From assembly GCA_964228885.1 (NCBI GenBank), contig CAXRCG010000048.1, positions 1-64,000 on the forward strand: a stretch of DNA of 64,000 nt, written 5' to 3'. Made by a program: the position numbers and the translations under genes. Every line of letters begins with the position of its first letter. Position 1 is the stretch's first letter. Below, in pieces: positions 7,725-16,171 of the stretch. The notes under the pieces were generated by a model, which was not told where the DNA came from, did no database searches, and worked only from the letters and a program-made list of their open reading frames with translations. Source of the DNA: UBA4582 sp964228885 (GTDB lineage Bacteria; Pseudomonadota; Gammaproteobacteria; Pseudomonadales; Azotimanducaceae).

Positions 7725-8921
7725 ATGATGACTACAAACGTTTTTGCTTCTGCTAATCAGATACTCCCGAGCGTTATCAACCTACGAAGAAAGATCCACG
7801 CTAATCCTGAACTAGGTAACCAGTTGCCTGAAACAACAGCTGCGGTATTAAACGAACTGTCTGACCTTGAACTAGACATTCGTGCGTCAAAAGAAACAAC
7901 CAGTTTTATAGCAACGCTAAAAGGTGAAGGAAATGGGCCTCGCATCCTGCTTCGAGGAGACATGGATGCCCTGCCCATGCCCGAAGATAACGATTTGTCT
8001 TTCGCCTCTCGAAACAAAAACAAAATGCACGCCTGCGGCCATGATGCTCACACCGCCATGCTGGCCGGAGCGGCTAGGCTGCTCCACGAAAATAAAGAAC
8101 ATGTAAATGGCACCGTCGACTTCTTTTTCCAGACCGGAGAGGAAGGCCACTATGGCGCCAAGGTCGTACTCGATGAAGGATTGTTAGAAGCGCCATATTC
8201 ACCAGACGCCATTTTTGCGCTACACATCACACCACTGATGGACAGCGGGAAATTTACGGGCAGACCCGGCCCTATTCTCGCTGCTGCAGATACCTGGAAA
8301 ATAAAAGTGACTGGCAAAGGCGGCCATGCTTCTATGCCGCACGATGCGCTAGACCCAATACCCGTTGCTTGTGAAATCGTCCAGGCGCTGCAGCACATGG
8401 TTGTCAGCAGAATCAACGCCTTCAATCCTGTCGTATTAACCACCACAAAGATTGAAGCCGGCACAACCAGCAATGTGATTCCCGAGTCGGCAGATATGCT
8501 CGGTACGTTGCGTTCTACATCAGAGCGTTCCAGAGCAAAGGCACACGAAGGCATTAAACGGATCGCAACACAAATCGCCTTGGCGCATGAAATGGAAGCC
8601 GAAGTCGAACTGTCACTAGGGTACCCAGTGACGGTTAACCATCCTGAATTTGTTGACTTTGCTCGGGGAACACTGGAACAACTTTTCGGCGAGGATGCTT
8701 ATATACCCATGAAGACACCCATGATGGGCGCGGAAGATTTTTCATACCTGCTAGAACGGTGGCCTGGTGCAATGTTTTTTCTCGGAGTAAAACCTGAAGA
8801 TCCGTCATTGGCTGCACCTTGTCACTCCAATCGAATGATATTAAACGAAGAAAGTATGGCCTACGGCATAGCAGCACACGCAGCGATTGCCATGAACTAC
8901 TTGAATCAGCAGAGAACATGA
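7725..8921 (+). CDS. M20 family amidohydrolase (hippurate/N-acyl amino acid hydrolase-like)
   Basis: A 398-residue M20D-type metallohydrolase. Metal-site motifs: 'LRGDMDALP' near residue 77, 'HACGHDAHTAM' (Cys104, His106), 'TGEEGHYGAK' (Glu139, Glu140), 'HASMPHDALDPI' near 205 in the dimerisation domain, and 'GAEDFSYLLE' near 345. The family hydrolyses amide bonds of N-acylated amino acids, hippurate or related conjugates in the cytoplasm; the substrate here is not evident. AGGA seven bases before the first of two tandem ATGs supports the start. It is divergent from the methyl-transfer operon and convergent with metF. A second family member lies at 22187-23353. Confidence 0.88.
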   Translation: MMTTNVFASANQILPSVINLRRKIHANPELGNQLPETTAAVLNELSDLELDIRASKETTSFIATLKGEGNGPRILLRGDMDALPMPEDNDLSFASRNKNKMHACGHDAHTAMLAGAARLLHENKEHVNGTVDFFFQTGEEGHYGAKVVLDEGLLEAPYSPDAIFALHITPLMDSGKFTGRPGPILAAADTWKIKVTGKGGHASMPHDALDPIPVACEIVQALQHMVVSRINAFNPVVLTTTKIEAGTTSNVIPESADMLGTLRSTSERSRAKAHEGIKRIATQIALAHEMEAEVELSLGYPVTVNHPEFVDFARGTLEQLFGEDAYIPMKTPMMGAEDFSYLLERWPGAMFFLGVKPEDPSLAAPCHSNRMILNEESMAYGIAAHAAIAMNYLNQQRT

Positions 8922-9118
8922 AACGGCATTATACCTGTGGTCGCCCTTATCACCGCTCCTGCCTATTGCAGCTATTGACGATCCGGATAATCACCCAAGG
9001 AAAAATGGAATCACACGGGCGTTCTCATGAGCTGTTGCGCAGATCCTAGGAACCATTGTTGCGCCAGAGATCATGCAACTTCGGCGTCCAGCGGTCCCGA
9101 GAAAATTAATCATTGCTA

Positions 9119-10060
9119 TCAGATGTCGATAGCTTGTTTTCCGGTCCTAAGTTCACGCTCCGTCGCTCTCTGGTCAAGCCATCTAACTGTTCTTTCAAGT
9201 CCACCAAATGGAAAAAGATGCAGCCCCTTTAACCGTCTGCTGACATGGTTACCACACAGCTCGTAAAGCTCTTTCAGCTGATCGTCCGGATTCCATAACT
9301 TCATCAACCTCCTAGAATTCCGGTTAGTCAGCATCATTTTTACGGAAGTCGCTACACCACAACGCGCGGCGTAGCGCATCAGGCTAGCAAGGCTGGATGG
9401 TCCCGCGAGGCCCACCCGGATAGACATGAAGTCAAAGTCTTCTTCCCAAGCATCTAGCCAATTTGCGAAGTTCGTCATGTCGAAGACAAACTGGGTAACC
9501 AACCACATATGGACGTCTTTCTCTTGAGCGTAAGCTTTTTTTATTTCCAGCGCAGATCTAACATCTGACTCACTGGCGTGTAAATGTCCGTCAGGATGAG
9601 CCGCGACACCCAGATGAATAAAACCATGTTTTTCCAGCAGCCCGGAACTCAGCACATCGAGCGTGTCGTGATACGGACCTCGATGTGCGAGCGGATCACC
9701 TGCTATCAGCATCAGACGATCACATCCTGTCTCTGACAATTCATGGAGCCACTCATCCAGTTGGCTGGCATTGGGCACTGAGCGTGCTGCAAGGTGAGGT
9801 GTTGCAACCATCCCTTCAGCCTGTATTTTTTTGGCGGCTGTTACAGAGAGATTTAGATCATCGCCATGAAGGAGGGGTAGATAGATCTCAGTTCCTTCGG
9901 CGAAAAGCTTCGTCAGCGATGGCGCTTGGATAATCTGAGCCGGCAGCACCTCTATCGAAGCAGAATGCTTAAGGTCATCGTTTGCCTTAAAGTCTGCGCC
10001 ACGATGAACAGGGACTCGATCAGCGTCGGTAACCGGCGAAGGTTTTGATTCGGGTTCCAT
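9119..10060 (-). CDS. metF: Methylenetetrahydrofolate reductase-like protein
   Basis: A 313-residue divergent MetF-type barrel. 'SIEVLP' near residue 38 corresponds to the FEF-PP strand that carries the catalytic Glu, 'LMLIAGDPL' near 135 carries the flavin-side Asp, and 'LGVAAHPDGH' near 168, 'WLVTQFVFD' near 200 and 'GLHLFPFGGLERTVRW' near the end fit the family. The ATG at 10060 is preceded by GAGGAG at a good distance; the frame extends 13 codons further upstream but without support. In the family it interconverts methyl-THF and methylene-THF using FAD. Beside a methyl-cobalamin to THF operon, the oxidative direction is likely. It differs strongly from the housekeeping E. coli type. Confidence 0.82.
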   Translation of the reverse strand: MEPESKPSPVTDADRVPVHRGADFKANDDLKHSASIEVLPAQIIQAPSLTKLFAEGTEIYLPLLHGDDLNLSVTAAKKIQAEGMVATPHLAARSVPNASQLDEWLHELSETGCDRLMLIAGDPLAHRGPYHDTLDVLSSGLLEKHGFIHLGVAAHPDGHLHASESDVRSALEIKKAYAQEKDVHMWLVTQFVFDMTNFANWLDAWEEDFDFMSIRVGLAGPSSLASLMRYAARCGVATSVKMMLTNRNSRRLMKLWNPDDQLKELYELCGNHVSRRLKGLHLFPFGGLERTVRWLDQRATERELRTGKQAIDI

Positions 10061-10389
10061 GACTCGTGTCTCCTCACCCTGCGCTGCACACTTGAACAAG
10101 GCCGATTTGACACGTAAATCTCTAGACGGGCTTGCTTTTTTTCGACAAAGTTTTACGTCAAAACGTCAACCATTGAACACTATCCACAAAGCATCTATTC
10201 GCGAATCACAGGGGATAAAAAATGCTCTTACACCGCATAAGCCATCATGCGTATCGCAGGCAAGCTGAGCATGGGTCGACACAGCTCATAGCACAACCAA
10301 GTCACAAGCAAACTAACCAACCTAAGAAACCTCCGTACACGGCCTCTCTTAGGTGCTGCCTCTATGAGGACCTCAACCCTGCTTACGGA
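10061..10389. other. Intergenic region upstream of metF
   Basis: About 330 bases between the end of the HupE-like gene and the metF start. It should hold the metF promoter. An open frame on the plus strand (10222-10569) runs into the HupE-like gene antisense and has no family features. I see no RNA gene or strong terminator. Confidence 0.4.
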
Positions 10390-10974
10390 CTACCAGAACT
10401 TGGTCTCAACCATCAGCATCAAAGACATGCCTGCGGCAGCGCCAGAAACAAACAAGTTCCAGTCTCGATGCTGAACATTGAGGAAGCGCATAACGAAAAA
10501 AGCAATCGACAAAATGATAGCAACGATCATCAGTTGTCCAAGCTCAATGCCAATATTGAAACCCAGTAGAGGAATAAACACTGAGCCTTCTCCCATCAAT
10601 AGCGCGCGGAAATAGTTCGAGAAACCCATACCGTGAATAAAGCCGAAGAACAATGCCATAAGGTAGATGCGCCGCACTTGTGACTGACTAGGTTGCGCTG
10701 GGTGATTGATCACGTTTTGAAGCGCAGTGAGCAGAATGGTAACGGGAATCAGAAACTCGATAATGTCTGAAGGAATACTCACAACATCAGTCGATGCCAA
10801 GACTAAAGTCGCACAATGTCCTACTGTAAATGCTGTGACGAGAATAACGATATTACGCCACTGCTCTAGCCGATAGACCGCACACAATGCCACCAAAAAA
10901 AGAATATGGTCGTATCCAGCGAGGTTGGAAATGTGTTCAAAACCAATTTGTAAATAGAACGGTAATGATTGCAT
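10390..10974 (-). CDS. HupE/UreJ-like integral membrane protein
   Basis: A 194-residue polytopic inner-membrane protein with about six hydrophobic helices. The conserved start pattern 'IGFEHISNLAGYDHILFLV' (Gly-x-x-H...G-x-D-H), 'FTVGHCATLVLA' near residue 50, and 'FFGFIHGMGFSNYF' near 112 are typical of the HupE/UreJ_2 family. Some members transport nickel or cobalt; the histidine-rich helix motifs fit metal binding. It lies 5 bases downstream of the DUF6702 gene, a pairing I recognise from other genomes, and forms an operon with the M19 dipeptidase. Whether it carries metal here is unproven. Confidence 0.8.
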   Translation of the reverse strand: MQSLPFYLQIGFEHISNLAGYDHILFLVALCAVYRLEQWRNIVILVTAFTVGHCATLVLASTDVVSIPSDIIEFLIPVTILLTALQNVINHPAQPSQSQVRRIYLMALFFGFIHGMGFSNYFRALLMGEGSVFIPLLGFNIGIELGQLMIVAIILSIAFFVMRFLNVQHRDWNLFVSGAAAGMSLMLMVETKFW

Positions 10975-10979
10975 AGCTT

Positions 10980-11498
10980 CTAATAAATCAACTGATGAAC
11001 AGGCGTTTTCTTGTTGAGCATTAAACTTCGTGAGTCATCGTCAACATGAACATAAACAACATTGCTCTGATCAAAAAAGAGATCGGTGAAAACGGCGTTC
11101 TTAATCTCAAGAGACGTGATCTTTTCATGCGATGGATAGCTAAAAGTTAATCCAAGGGCTGTATTATCACCCTCTCCGTTTAGGTCCATACTGTTTATCC
11201 GCAGCGCTAATTGCCTTCCATTGGCTTTAATGTAAAAGAAGCGATTGAGATAACTCAATAACATACCCTCTGCGTGAGGTGCTTCATGCGGCTGCCCAAG
11301 GCCTAGTTCATTATTGTCCGGATCAAATACTAGCGCCTCGTTTACGTCCATGAGGAACAATCTCAGCTCAATGGTTAGCATTTTGTCCGCAGACGCATAT
11401 TCGACTTGGCACAGTGACAACCTGAGCGGATGCGCTTGTATGTCGACACAAATCCCCAGCAGAACAAAACAAAGCGCGATGCACTTTCTAGCTTTCAT
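10980..11498 (-). CDS. DUF6702-type exported protein
   Basis: A 172-residue protein with a clear signal peptide: basic start (MKARK), a hydrophobic core, and likely cleavage after 'DIQA', giving a mature protein that begins 'HPLRLSLCQVEY'. The His-Pro start and the beta-rich pattern with 'MLTIELRLFLMDVNEAL' match the DUF6702 family of periplasmic proteins that often sit beside HupE-like genes. The ATG overlaps the stop of the M19 dipeptidase gene (ATGA), and the HupE-like gene follows after 5 bases. Function is unknown; a periplasmic partner of the membrane protein is the likely role. Confidence 0.72.
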   Translation of the reverse strand: MKARKCIALCFVLLGICVDIQAHPLRLSLCQVEYASADKMLTIELRLFLMDVNEALVFDPDNNELGLGQPHEAPHAEGMLLSYLNRFFYIKANGRQLALRINSMDLNGEGDNTALGLTFSYPSHEKITSLEIKNAVFTDLFFDQSNVVYVHVDDDSRSLMLNKKTPVHQLIY

Positions 11499-12784
11499 CA
11501 GGCAGCAGCTTTCGAAGCCTTTTGTTCTGCTAGCGCTCGCACTTCACGGAAGACTCTTAGCAGATTGCCACTCCATATCTTGCCGATCTCTTCCTCAGAG
11601 TATCCGCGGCGCACTAATTCGATGGTGATATTCATCACCTCGCTGGCGTCAAAAACCCCTTCAATGCCGCCACCCCCATCGAAGTCGCAACCGATACCAA
11701 CATGGTCAATACCCGCTACCGAGACGATGTGATCGATATGATCTGCAGCATGCTGAACCGTCGCAGGAGGATTTGGAAACTTCTGATTAATCTCATTTAA
11801 TGTCCGGCGCATTGCAGCTCGATCGTCATCTGTCATTTCGCTAGGTGGCTTCATGTTTGCGCGGGCCGCAGCGATGGCTGCATTACGCTCGAGATTTTCT
11901 GGCGCGGTGCGCAAGTATGAAGCTAACATTGTGAGTTGAACCACACCGCCATGCTCAGCGATGGTCTTTAGCATGTCATCGCTCATGTTCCGCTTGTGTT
12001 CAGTCACTGCCCGCGCATTCGAGTGGGTGGCAATGATCGGCGCTTTGGATATAGCAATGGTGTCGTAGAAAACATCGTCGCTCGCGTGTGACACATCAAT
12101 CATGATGCCAAGGCGGTTCATTTCTTTGACAACTTCCTCACCGAGCTTACTTAAACCCTCGTGCTCGGCACCTTTTGAGTCTGTTGCTGAATCAGCAAGA
12201 TCATTATTGGTGGAGTGAACCAGCGTAATATAGCGGACGCCTTTGTCGTAGAAAAGCTTGACATTGTCTAGATCTGAGCCTAAGGGATAACCATTCTCGA
12301 TGGCAATATAAACAGCACGTTTACCTTGCTTTTCCAGCTCAATGGCATCGTCGGGAGTCAATGCTAGACCCACTATATCGGAGTTTTCCAGCGTAGATTC
12401 AATAATCGCGTCGATCATTTGTAATGCGAGCGCCTTCGCACGACTGTCACCTTCATCGTCTCGAATGTTCTGTGCAACAAATGCCGCGAAAAATATCGAA
12501 TCCAGTCCTCCTTCAATCATTCGAGGATAGTCGACTTTTGAACCTGATTCGTTGGGGTCATGTCTCACCGACATATCAAATCCAGGTTCAATCATGCGTA
12601 ACGGCGTATCTGCGTGAGTATCGAGTGTCAGAACACGATCATGGATTGCTAATGCACGAGCAACCAGTTGCTCTTCAGTTTCGGCAGCACCAGCTTCTTG
12701 AGCGGTGACTTGCTTTTTAGGTGGTTCAGTACAGCTCGCGATAAGAAGTAAGAGGCAAGTTGAAAATAGAGTTTGATAGCGCAT
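11498..12784 (-). CDS. M19 membrane dipeptidase, lipoprotein
   Basis: A 428-residue zinc dipeptidase of the renal dipeptidase family. Metal and active-site motifs: 'LDTHADTP' near residue 52, 'AIENGYPLG' near 160 with the bridging Glu, 'MIDVSHASD' near 230, 'ATHSNARAVTEHKRN' near 255, and 'GIGCDFDGGGG' near 360. A start at 12784 gives a 17-residue signal peptide ending in the lipobox 'LIASC', so the mature protein would be lipid-anchored and face the periplasm. A start at 12829 has a weak AGGGG site but an overlong signal. The family cleaves dipeptides, including some with D-residues. It heads an operon with the DUF6702 and HupE-like genes. Confidence 0.9.
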   Translation of the reverse strand: MRYQTLFSTCLLLLIASCTEPPKKQVTAQEAGAAETEEQLVARALAIHDRVLTLDTHADTPLRMIEPGFDMSVRHDPNESGSKVDYPRMIEGGLDSIFFAAFVAQNIRDDEGDSRAKALALQMIDAIIESTLENSDIVGLALTPDDAIELEKQGKRAVYIAIENGYPLGSDLDNVKLFYDKGVRYITLVHSTNNDLADSATDSKGAEHEGLSKLGEEVVKEMNRLGIMIDVSHASDDVFYDTIAISKAPIIATHSNARAVTEHKRNMSDDMLKTIAEHGGVVQLTMLASYLRTAPENLERNAAIAAARANMKPPSEMTDDDRAAMRRTLNEINQKFPNPPATVQHAADHIDHIVSVAGIDHVGIGCDFDGGGGIEGVFDASEVMNITIELVRRGYSEEEIGKIWSGNLLRVFREVRALAEQKASKAAA

Positions 12785-13005
12785 AATGATTACCAGACAA
12801 CGAAGAGAAAATAATAGGGTCTTCGCCATTATCCCCTAACTCGGTTGGCATTTGTAGTCGTTAACGGTTGAGCCAGGACTTAGGCCACGACGGGCTAAAT
12901 TCAAGTTAGATGGTATTAAAAACTACTAAATCGAACTAGCAATAGCCTCTTTTTTGTTTTTGGTATACCTTAATATTCATTAAGCGGTTTAGTTGAGTGC
13001 AAACG

Positions 13006-13479
13006 ATGAAAAAAGAGTTTATACAGCAATGGAACAGACGCCCTTGGTGGATGAACCTGCTATGGTATTTCTGTTTATATATGACTTTTATCTACATGCC
13101 TTTCGACATGTTTACCAAGTCCTTTGAGCAATGGGAGGAAATCTGGTTTGGCATTGTCCTCACCGGCTGGCCTGCGAAGCTCACTGAACCGTTACATTGG
13201 CTAATCTATGGTGCTGGCGCTTATGGGTTTTGGAAAATGCGCAGCTGGATGTGGCCCTGGGCTGCGGCCTATAGTTTTCAGGTAGTGATCGCGATGGTGG
13301 TATTCAATCTGTTTCAGGGTCCTGGAATGAATGATGAACCCAAAGGTGGGGGCATCGTTGGCGCTTTGATCAGTGGCGCCATTTTTATGGTGCCCACTAT
13401 TGCTCTTTATCGGGCTAGAGCGCTCTTTGGTGATGAAGCATCCAAATCGGCTGAAGAGGAGAACACGGCGGCGAGCTAG
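13006..13479 (+). CDS. Small tryptophan-rich membrane protein of unknown function
   Basis: A 157-residue protein with about four hydrophobic segments: 'LLWYFCLYMTFIYMP' near residue 17, a segment near 60 around 'WLIYGAGAYGFW', 'AYSFQVVIAMVVFNLF' near 90, and 'GALISGAIFMVPTIALY' near 123. The N-terminus is basic and the C-terminus acidic (SAEEEN). I do not recognise the family. The ATG at 13006 (MKKEF) is preferred to a GTG nine bases upstream. It stands alone, divergent from the M19 operon and convergent with the phospholipase gene, so the neighbours give no functional hint. Confidence 0.65.
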   Translation: MKKEFIQQWNRRPWWMNLLWYFCLYMTFIYMPFDMFTKSFEQWEEIWFGIVLTGWPAKLTEPLHWLIYGAGAYGFWKMRSWMWPWAAAYSFQVVIAMVVFNLFQGPGMNDEPKGGGIVGALISGAIFMVPTIALYRARALFGDEASKSAEEENTAAS

Positions 13480-13509
13480 ATCAGTGAATTGTGCTGACCG
13501 TGACTCCAT

Positions 13510-14559
13510 TTAGTAAAGGTCACTCAATATCAGACCAAACCCAAACCGTTCCACTCTTTGGTTATAGTCGATCATGCTCTCACCATACCCGTTGAAGTAC
13601 TGCGCGTGACCACTCAACCCACGCCAGATCGGGAAGGTCCAATCGAGCTGGACCGCGCCATGGTTTTCGCTCCGTAAATTGTTGCGTAGCATCAGGCTCA
13701 GTTCATGATTGTCTGTACGATAAGTGCTGCGAAATTCAAAGTGCCCCATATACTTCTCGATGTCTGGGTTGTCGTCGCCATCGGCGTCTAGTACGTTTTG
13801 CTTCTCGTCTTCACGAATTCGATACCAGGGCTTCAATCCGAATACCCACCTGCCGGACTCCCAAGTGAACTTCGCGTAAACCCGGTTCCAACTTCGGGAT
13901 AAGGTCCCGGACTGACCATTAGACTGATGGCTAAAACCAACGGCAACTTCTGATGCGTCAATGCCAAGAATGCCGAGAGGCTGAAATTCGACTGGCGCCG
14001 TCCAGAATACTTCTGGCTCATAGTTGGTTTCCCTGAAGGGTGCAGAGGCGTCACTGTTGTAAGCCTGCCAAAAAGATAGAGATGTGAAAGCGAAATGAAA
14101 ACGATCGTCCCGCATCAAGACACTCTTTGCGAACTGGTATTTCAGACTAAGTTGGAACTTCATTTCGATATTGTCGATATCTTCGATCGGCGCGAAATCA
14201 CTAAGCGCAGAGGGGATGGGTTTCTCGTTTGGATTGACGATATAGGTCGCAGGCATTAAGAAGTTGCGTTTGTGCGGTACCAATGCCCGCCGGCTGGTGA
14301 TTGCCAGCTGCTCTTCCCGTCTGCGGCTGGCAAGAATATCGTCATCGATCAAGGGCTCTGTCTGCGCTGAACATTTCCCGCGAATCTCCGAGACAAGCAC
14401 GGCGCCGTTAGCGCTACTAACCATCTGTAATATGCACGCCTGATATTCGCTGGTTTGCACGATGCTGCCCTCCGCTTCGCTTGTTCTAGCCTCATCCGCC
14501 AGGCTTGCACTTGTCAGCCCGAGCAATGCCGTTAGGCAAATGGTTAACAATTTGTTCAT
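13510..14559 (-). CDS. pldA: Outer membrane phospholipase A
   Basis: A 349-residue protein with a signal peptide (cleavage after 'ASLA') and a C-terminal 12-stranded barrel of the OMPLA type. The catalytic region is clear: 'VGFSHQSNGQSGTLSRSWNR' contains the His-x-Ser pair and the following 'SRSWNR' calcium-site segment. The last residue pattern, ending in 'LSDLY', is typical of an outer-membrane beta-strand. The enzyme hydrolyses phospholipids that reach the outer leaflet and is active as a calcium-bound dimer. ATG at 14559 is preferred to a GTG at 14571. An N-terminal stretch of about 90 residues before the barrel is longer than in E. coli and has no recognised domain. Confidence 0.9.
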   Translation of the reverse strand: MNKLLTICLTALLGLTSASLADEARTSEAEGSIVQTSEYQACILQMVSSANGAVLVSEIRGKCSAQTEPLIDDDILASRRREEQLAITSRRALVPHKRNFLMPATYIVNPNEKPIPSALSDFAPIEDIDNIEMKFQLSLKYQFAKSVLMRDDRFHFAFTSLSFWQAYNSDASAPFRETNYEPEVFWTAPVEFQPLGILGIDASEVAVGFSHQSNGQSGTLSRSWNRVYAKFTWESGRWVFGLKPWYRIREDEKQNVLDADGDDNPDIEKYMGHFEFRSTYRTDNHELSLMLRNNLRSENHGAVQLDWTFPIWRGLSGHAQYFNGYGESMIDYNQRVERFGFGLILSDLY

Positions 14560-15024
14560 AGATAGTTTCACTTAACTTGTTTGTTGGGGTATTCAAGGGC
14601 ACCTTATACGGCCCGATCAGTAAAATAAGAGTATGCAAATGCGATGCCACAAATAAATTAACTTTAACTTACAGTGAGTTATAGATGTGCAGGCACTCTA
14701 ATTTTTATGGGGGTGTAAATACTGTCGACAGAGACCATCCTCTACCGAAGAGCGGTCATTCAATCGATAAAATAAAAAAACCAATCAGAGTACTTCTAAA
14801 ATTAAGGGGGAATTGCGACTTGAATTACTTTCTCCCAACCAAAATCGAACAATCATTGTTCAGAAATGAAAATTGCATAAGCTAAATCTACCGGCAACTG
14901 AGAAAAGGTTTTTTGCAGTGCATTCTGAGATCTGCCGAGTGAACAAGCCTCAACTGCAATGTCACAAACTGGTTTCTTTAAGTTAACGACTGTCGGAACA
15001 TTTAAACTTAGTTAGGAGTAAATA
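14560..15024. other. Intergenic region between pldA and the 15.0-kb gene
   Basis: About 465 AT-rich bases between divergent genes. A 66-codon plus-strand frame at 14685-14885 lacks a ribosome-binding site and family features. Promoters for both neighbours are expected here; I see no defined operator or RNA. Confidence 0.35.
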
Positions 15025-15666
15025 ATGGCAATAATGATAACGACTATTTGGACCCCCAATAACTCTGGTGCAACTCCACAGCTCTCGGTCAATTTAACGA
15101 CCGCGAGAGACGCGATGCGAAAAGACGGATACAGCGCTGAGGTCATGGCACTGATCCCCGGAGGGGGTGGTGCGCCTGGCGAGATGGGATTGGCCATAGA
15201 TTACGACACGCCCGATGCCTATGTGGCGGCTTTAAGCGCAGGCGTTTCTCCTTCATTAGCCGAAGCTCAAGCAAGTATGCAGTACTCTGATTCAAAACCA
15301 GAGCGAACCTCTACTTGGATTGAACTACCGGGCTTAGAGACTGCTTATGAGGATTTACCCAAGGGAGTCGTGCAAACGAGCTATATAAAGGTAAATGCCG
15401 GCCAAGCCGCTAAGGCTATGGAATTGGTCACCAAAAGCAGAAATATCATGACGAGTATGGGGGCGAAAGTTAGAGTGATGAATGCGTTTCTTTCGAGTCC
15501 AACGGGAATGATTTTATTTGGTGTGTATCACGAATCTCCGGATAAGTGGCGAGAGTTTAACGACGCGCTAATGGCATCAGCGGAGTGGAATGCGCATTGG
15601 AATGACAGTGGACGGGTAGGTGCTGTCGAAATGATGCGGCAATCCGCATTCGCAATGCTGCCTTGA
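15025..15666 (+). CDS. Two-domain protein, probable duplicated dimeric alpha-beta barrel fold
   Basis: A 213-residue cytoplasmic protein with no signal peptide. It appears to hold two related halves, about 1-100 and 115-213. The second half shows the ferredoxin-like pattern best: 'VVQTSYIKVNAGQAAKAMEL', a helix ending near 'SMGAKVRVMNAFLSSPTG', then a strand 'ILFGVYHESPDKWREF' and a closing helix. This resembles the dimeric alpha-beta barrel superfamily, whose members include monooxygenases and isomerases; the match is by pattern only. A poly-glycine loop (GGGGAPG) sits in the first half. TAGGAG lies close before the start. The gene precedes a TonB-dependent receptor by 500 bases; co-regulation is possible. 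Confidence 0.6.
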   Translation: MAIMITTIWTPNNSGATPQLSVNLTTARDAMRKDGYSAEVMALIPGGGGAPGEMGLAIDYDTPDAYVAALSAGVSPSLAEAQASMQYSDSKPERTSTWIELPGLETAYEDLPKGVVQTSYIKVNAGQAAKAMELVTKSRNIMTSMGAKVRVMNAFLSSPTGMILFGVYHESPDKWREFNDALMASAEWNAHWNDSGRVGAVEMMRQSAFAMLP

Positions 15667-16171
15667 TTACGGTGAGGACACTGCAAAAAGAAAGTTAATC
15701 GTAGAAGCTGCGTGGCTGGCGTTGTTCTGACTTACAGTCTAAAAACGCTCGCACAATTGCTCGAGCTCATTTTAGCGCTGGCCGCTAATATTGCTACTGA
15801 GAGGTCATTTTTTAGGTCAGGCAATACCGCGGGCGGGAAGATTAGAGCGCACGTATAACCGATATTTTTACGTATTTGAGCGCCTTATGCGTAAAAGTTG
15901 ATCGTTTTGCGCAATTTTTATGAAATATTTTTCTATAATCGTGTTAATCTGCACGAATGTATCTCTTAAGAAATAGGTTGTGAGTTTTTTTACTCGTTTT
16001 TAAGAAATACAACGAGTGGTTTGCCAAGCGTAAAAAGTCTCTTCAGAGGCCGTTCTACTATGAGAGTTGGGGAAGGCAGTTTCCCTCCGTAGCAAGGGTC
16101 AATGTCAGACAGGCAAGTTGATACGCTAATTTTAATTGCAGTTCTGGAGGTTTTACAAAGGAGAGAGTCTG
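15667..16171. other. Long leader/promoter region of the first TonB-dependent receptor
   Basis: About 505 bases without a gene. It contains a possible promoter at 15911-15939 and two copies of TTAAGAAATA near 15964 and 15999. A strong AAGGAGAGAG ribosome-binding site ends the region. No known riboswitch consensus was recognised, though a 230-base leader would allow one. Confidence 0.4.
15911..15939 (+). promoter_or_regulatory. Possible sigma70 promoter for the first TonB-dependent receptor
   Basis: A perfect TATAAT at 15934-15939 lies in an AT-rich stretch; 17 bases upstream the -35 position reads GCAATT, a poor match. Expected transcription would begin near 15946, giving a leader of about 225 bases. 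Confidence 0.35.

Noticed and set aside
10222..10569. 115-codon plus-strand frame as a gene
   Set aside because: Its second half is antisense to the conserved HupE-like gene, and its composition (Gln/His/Asn-rich) is not protein-like.
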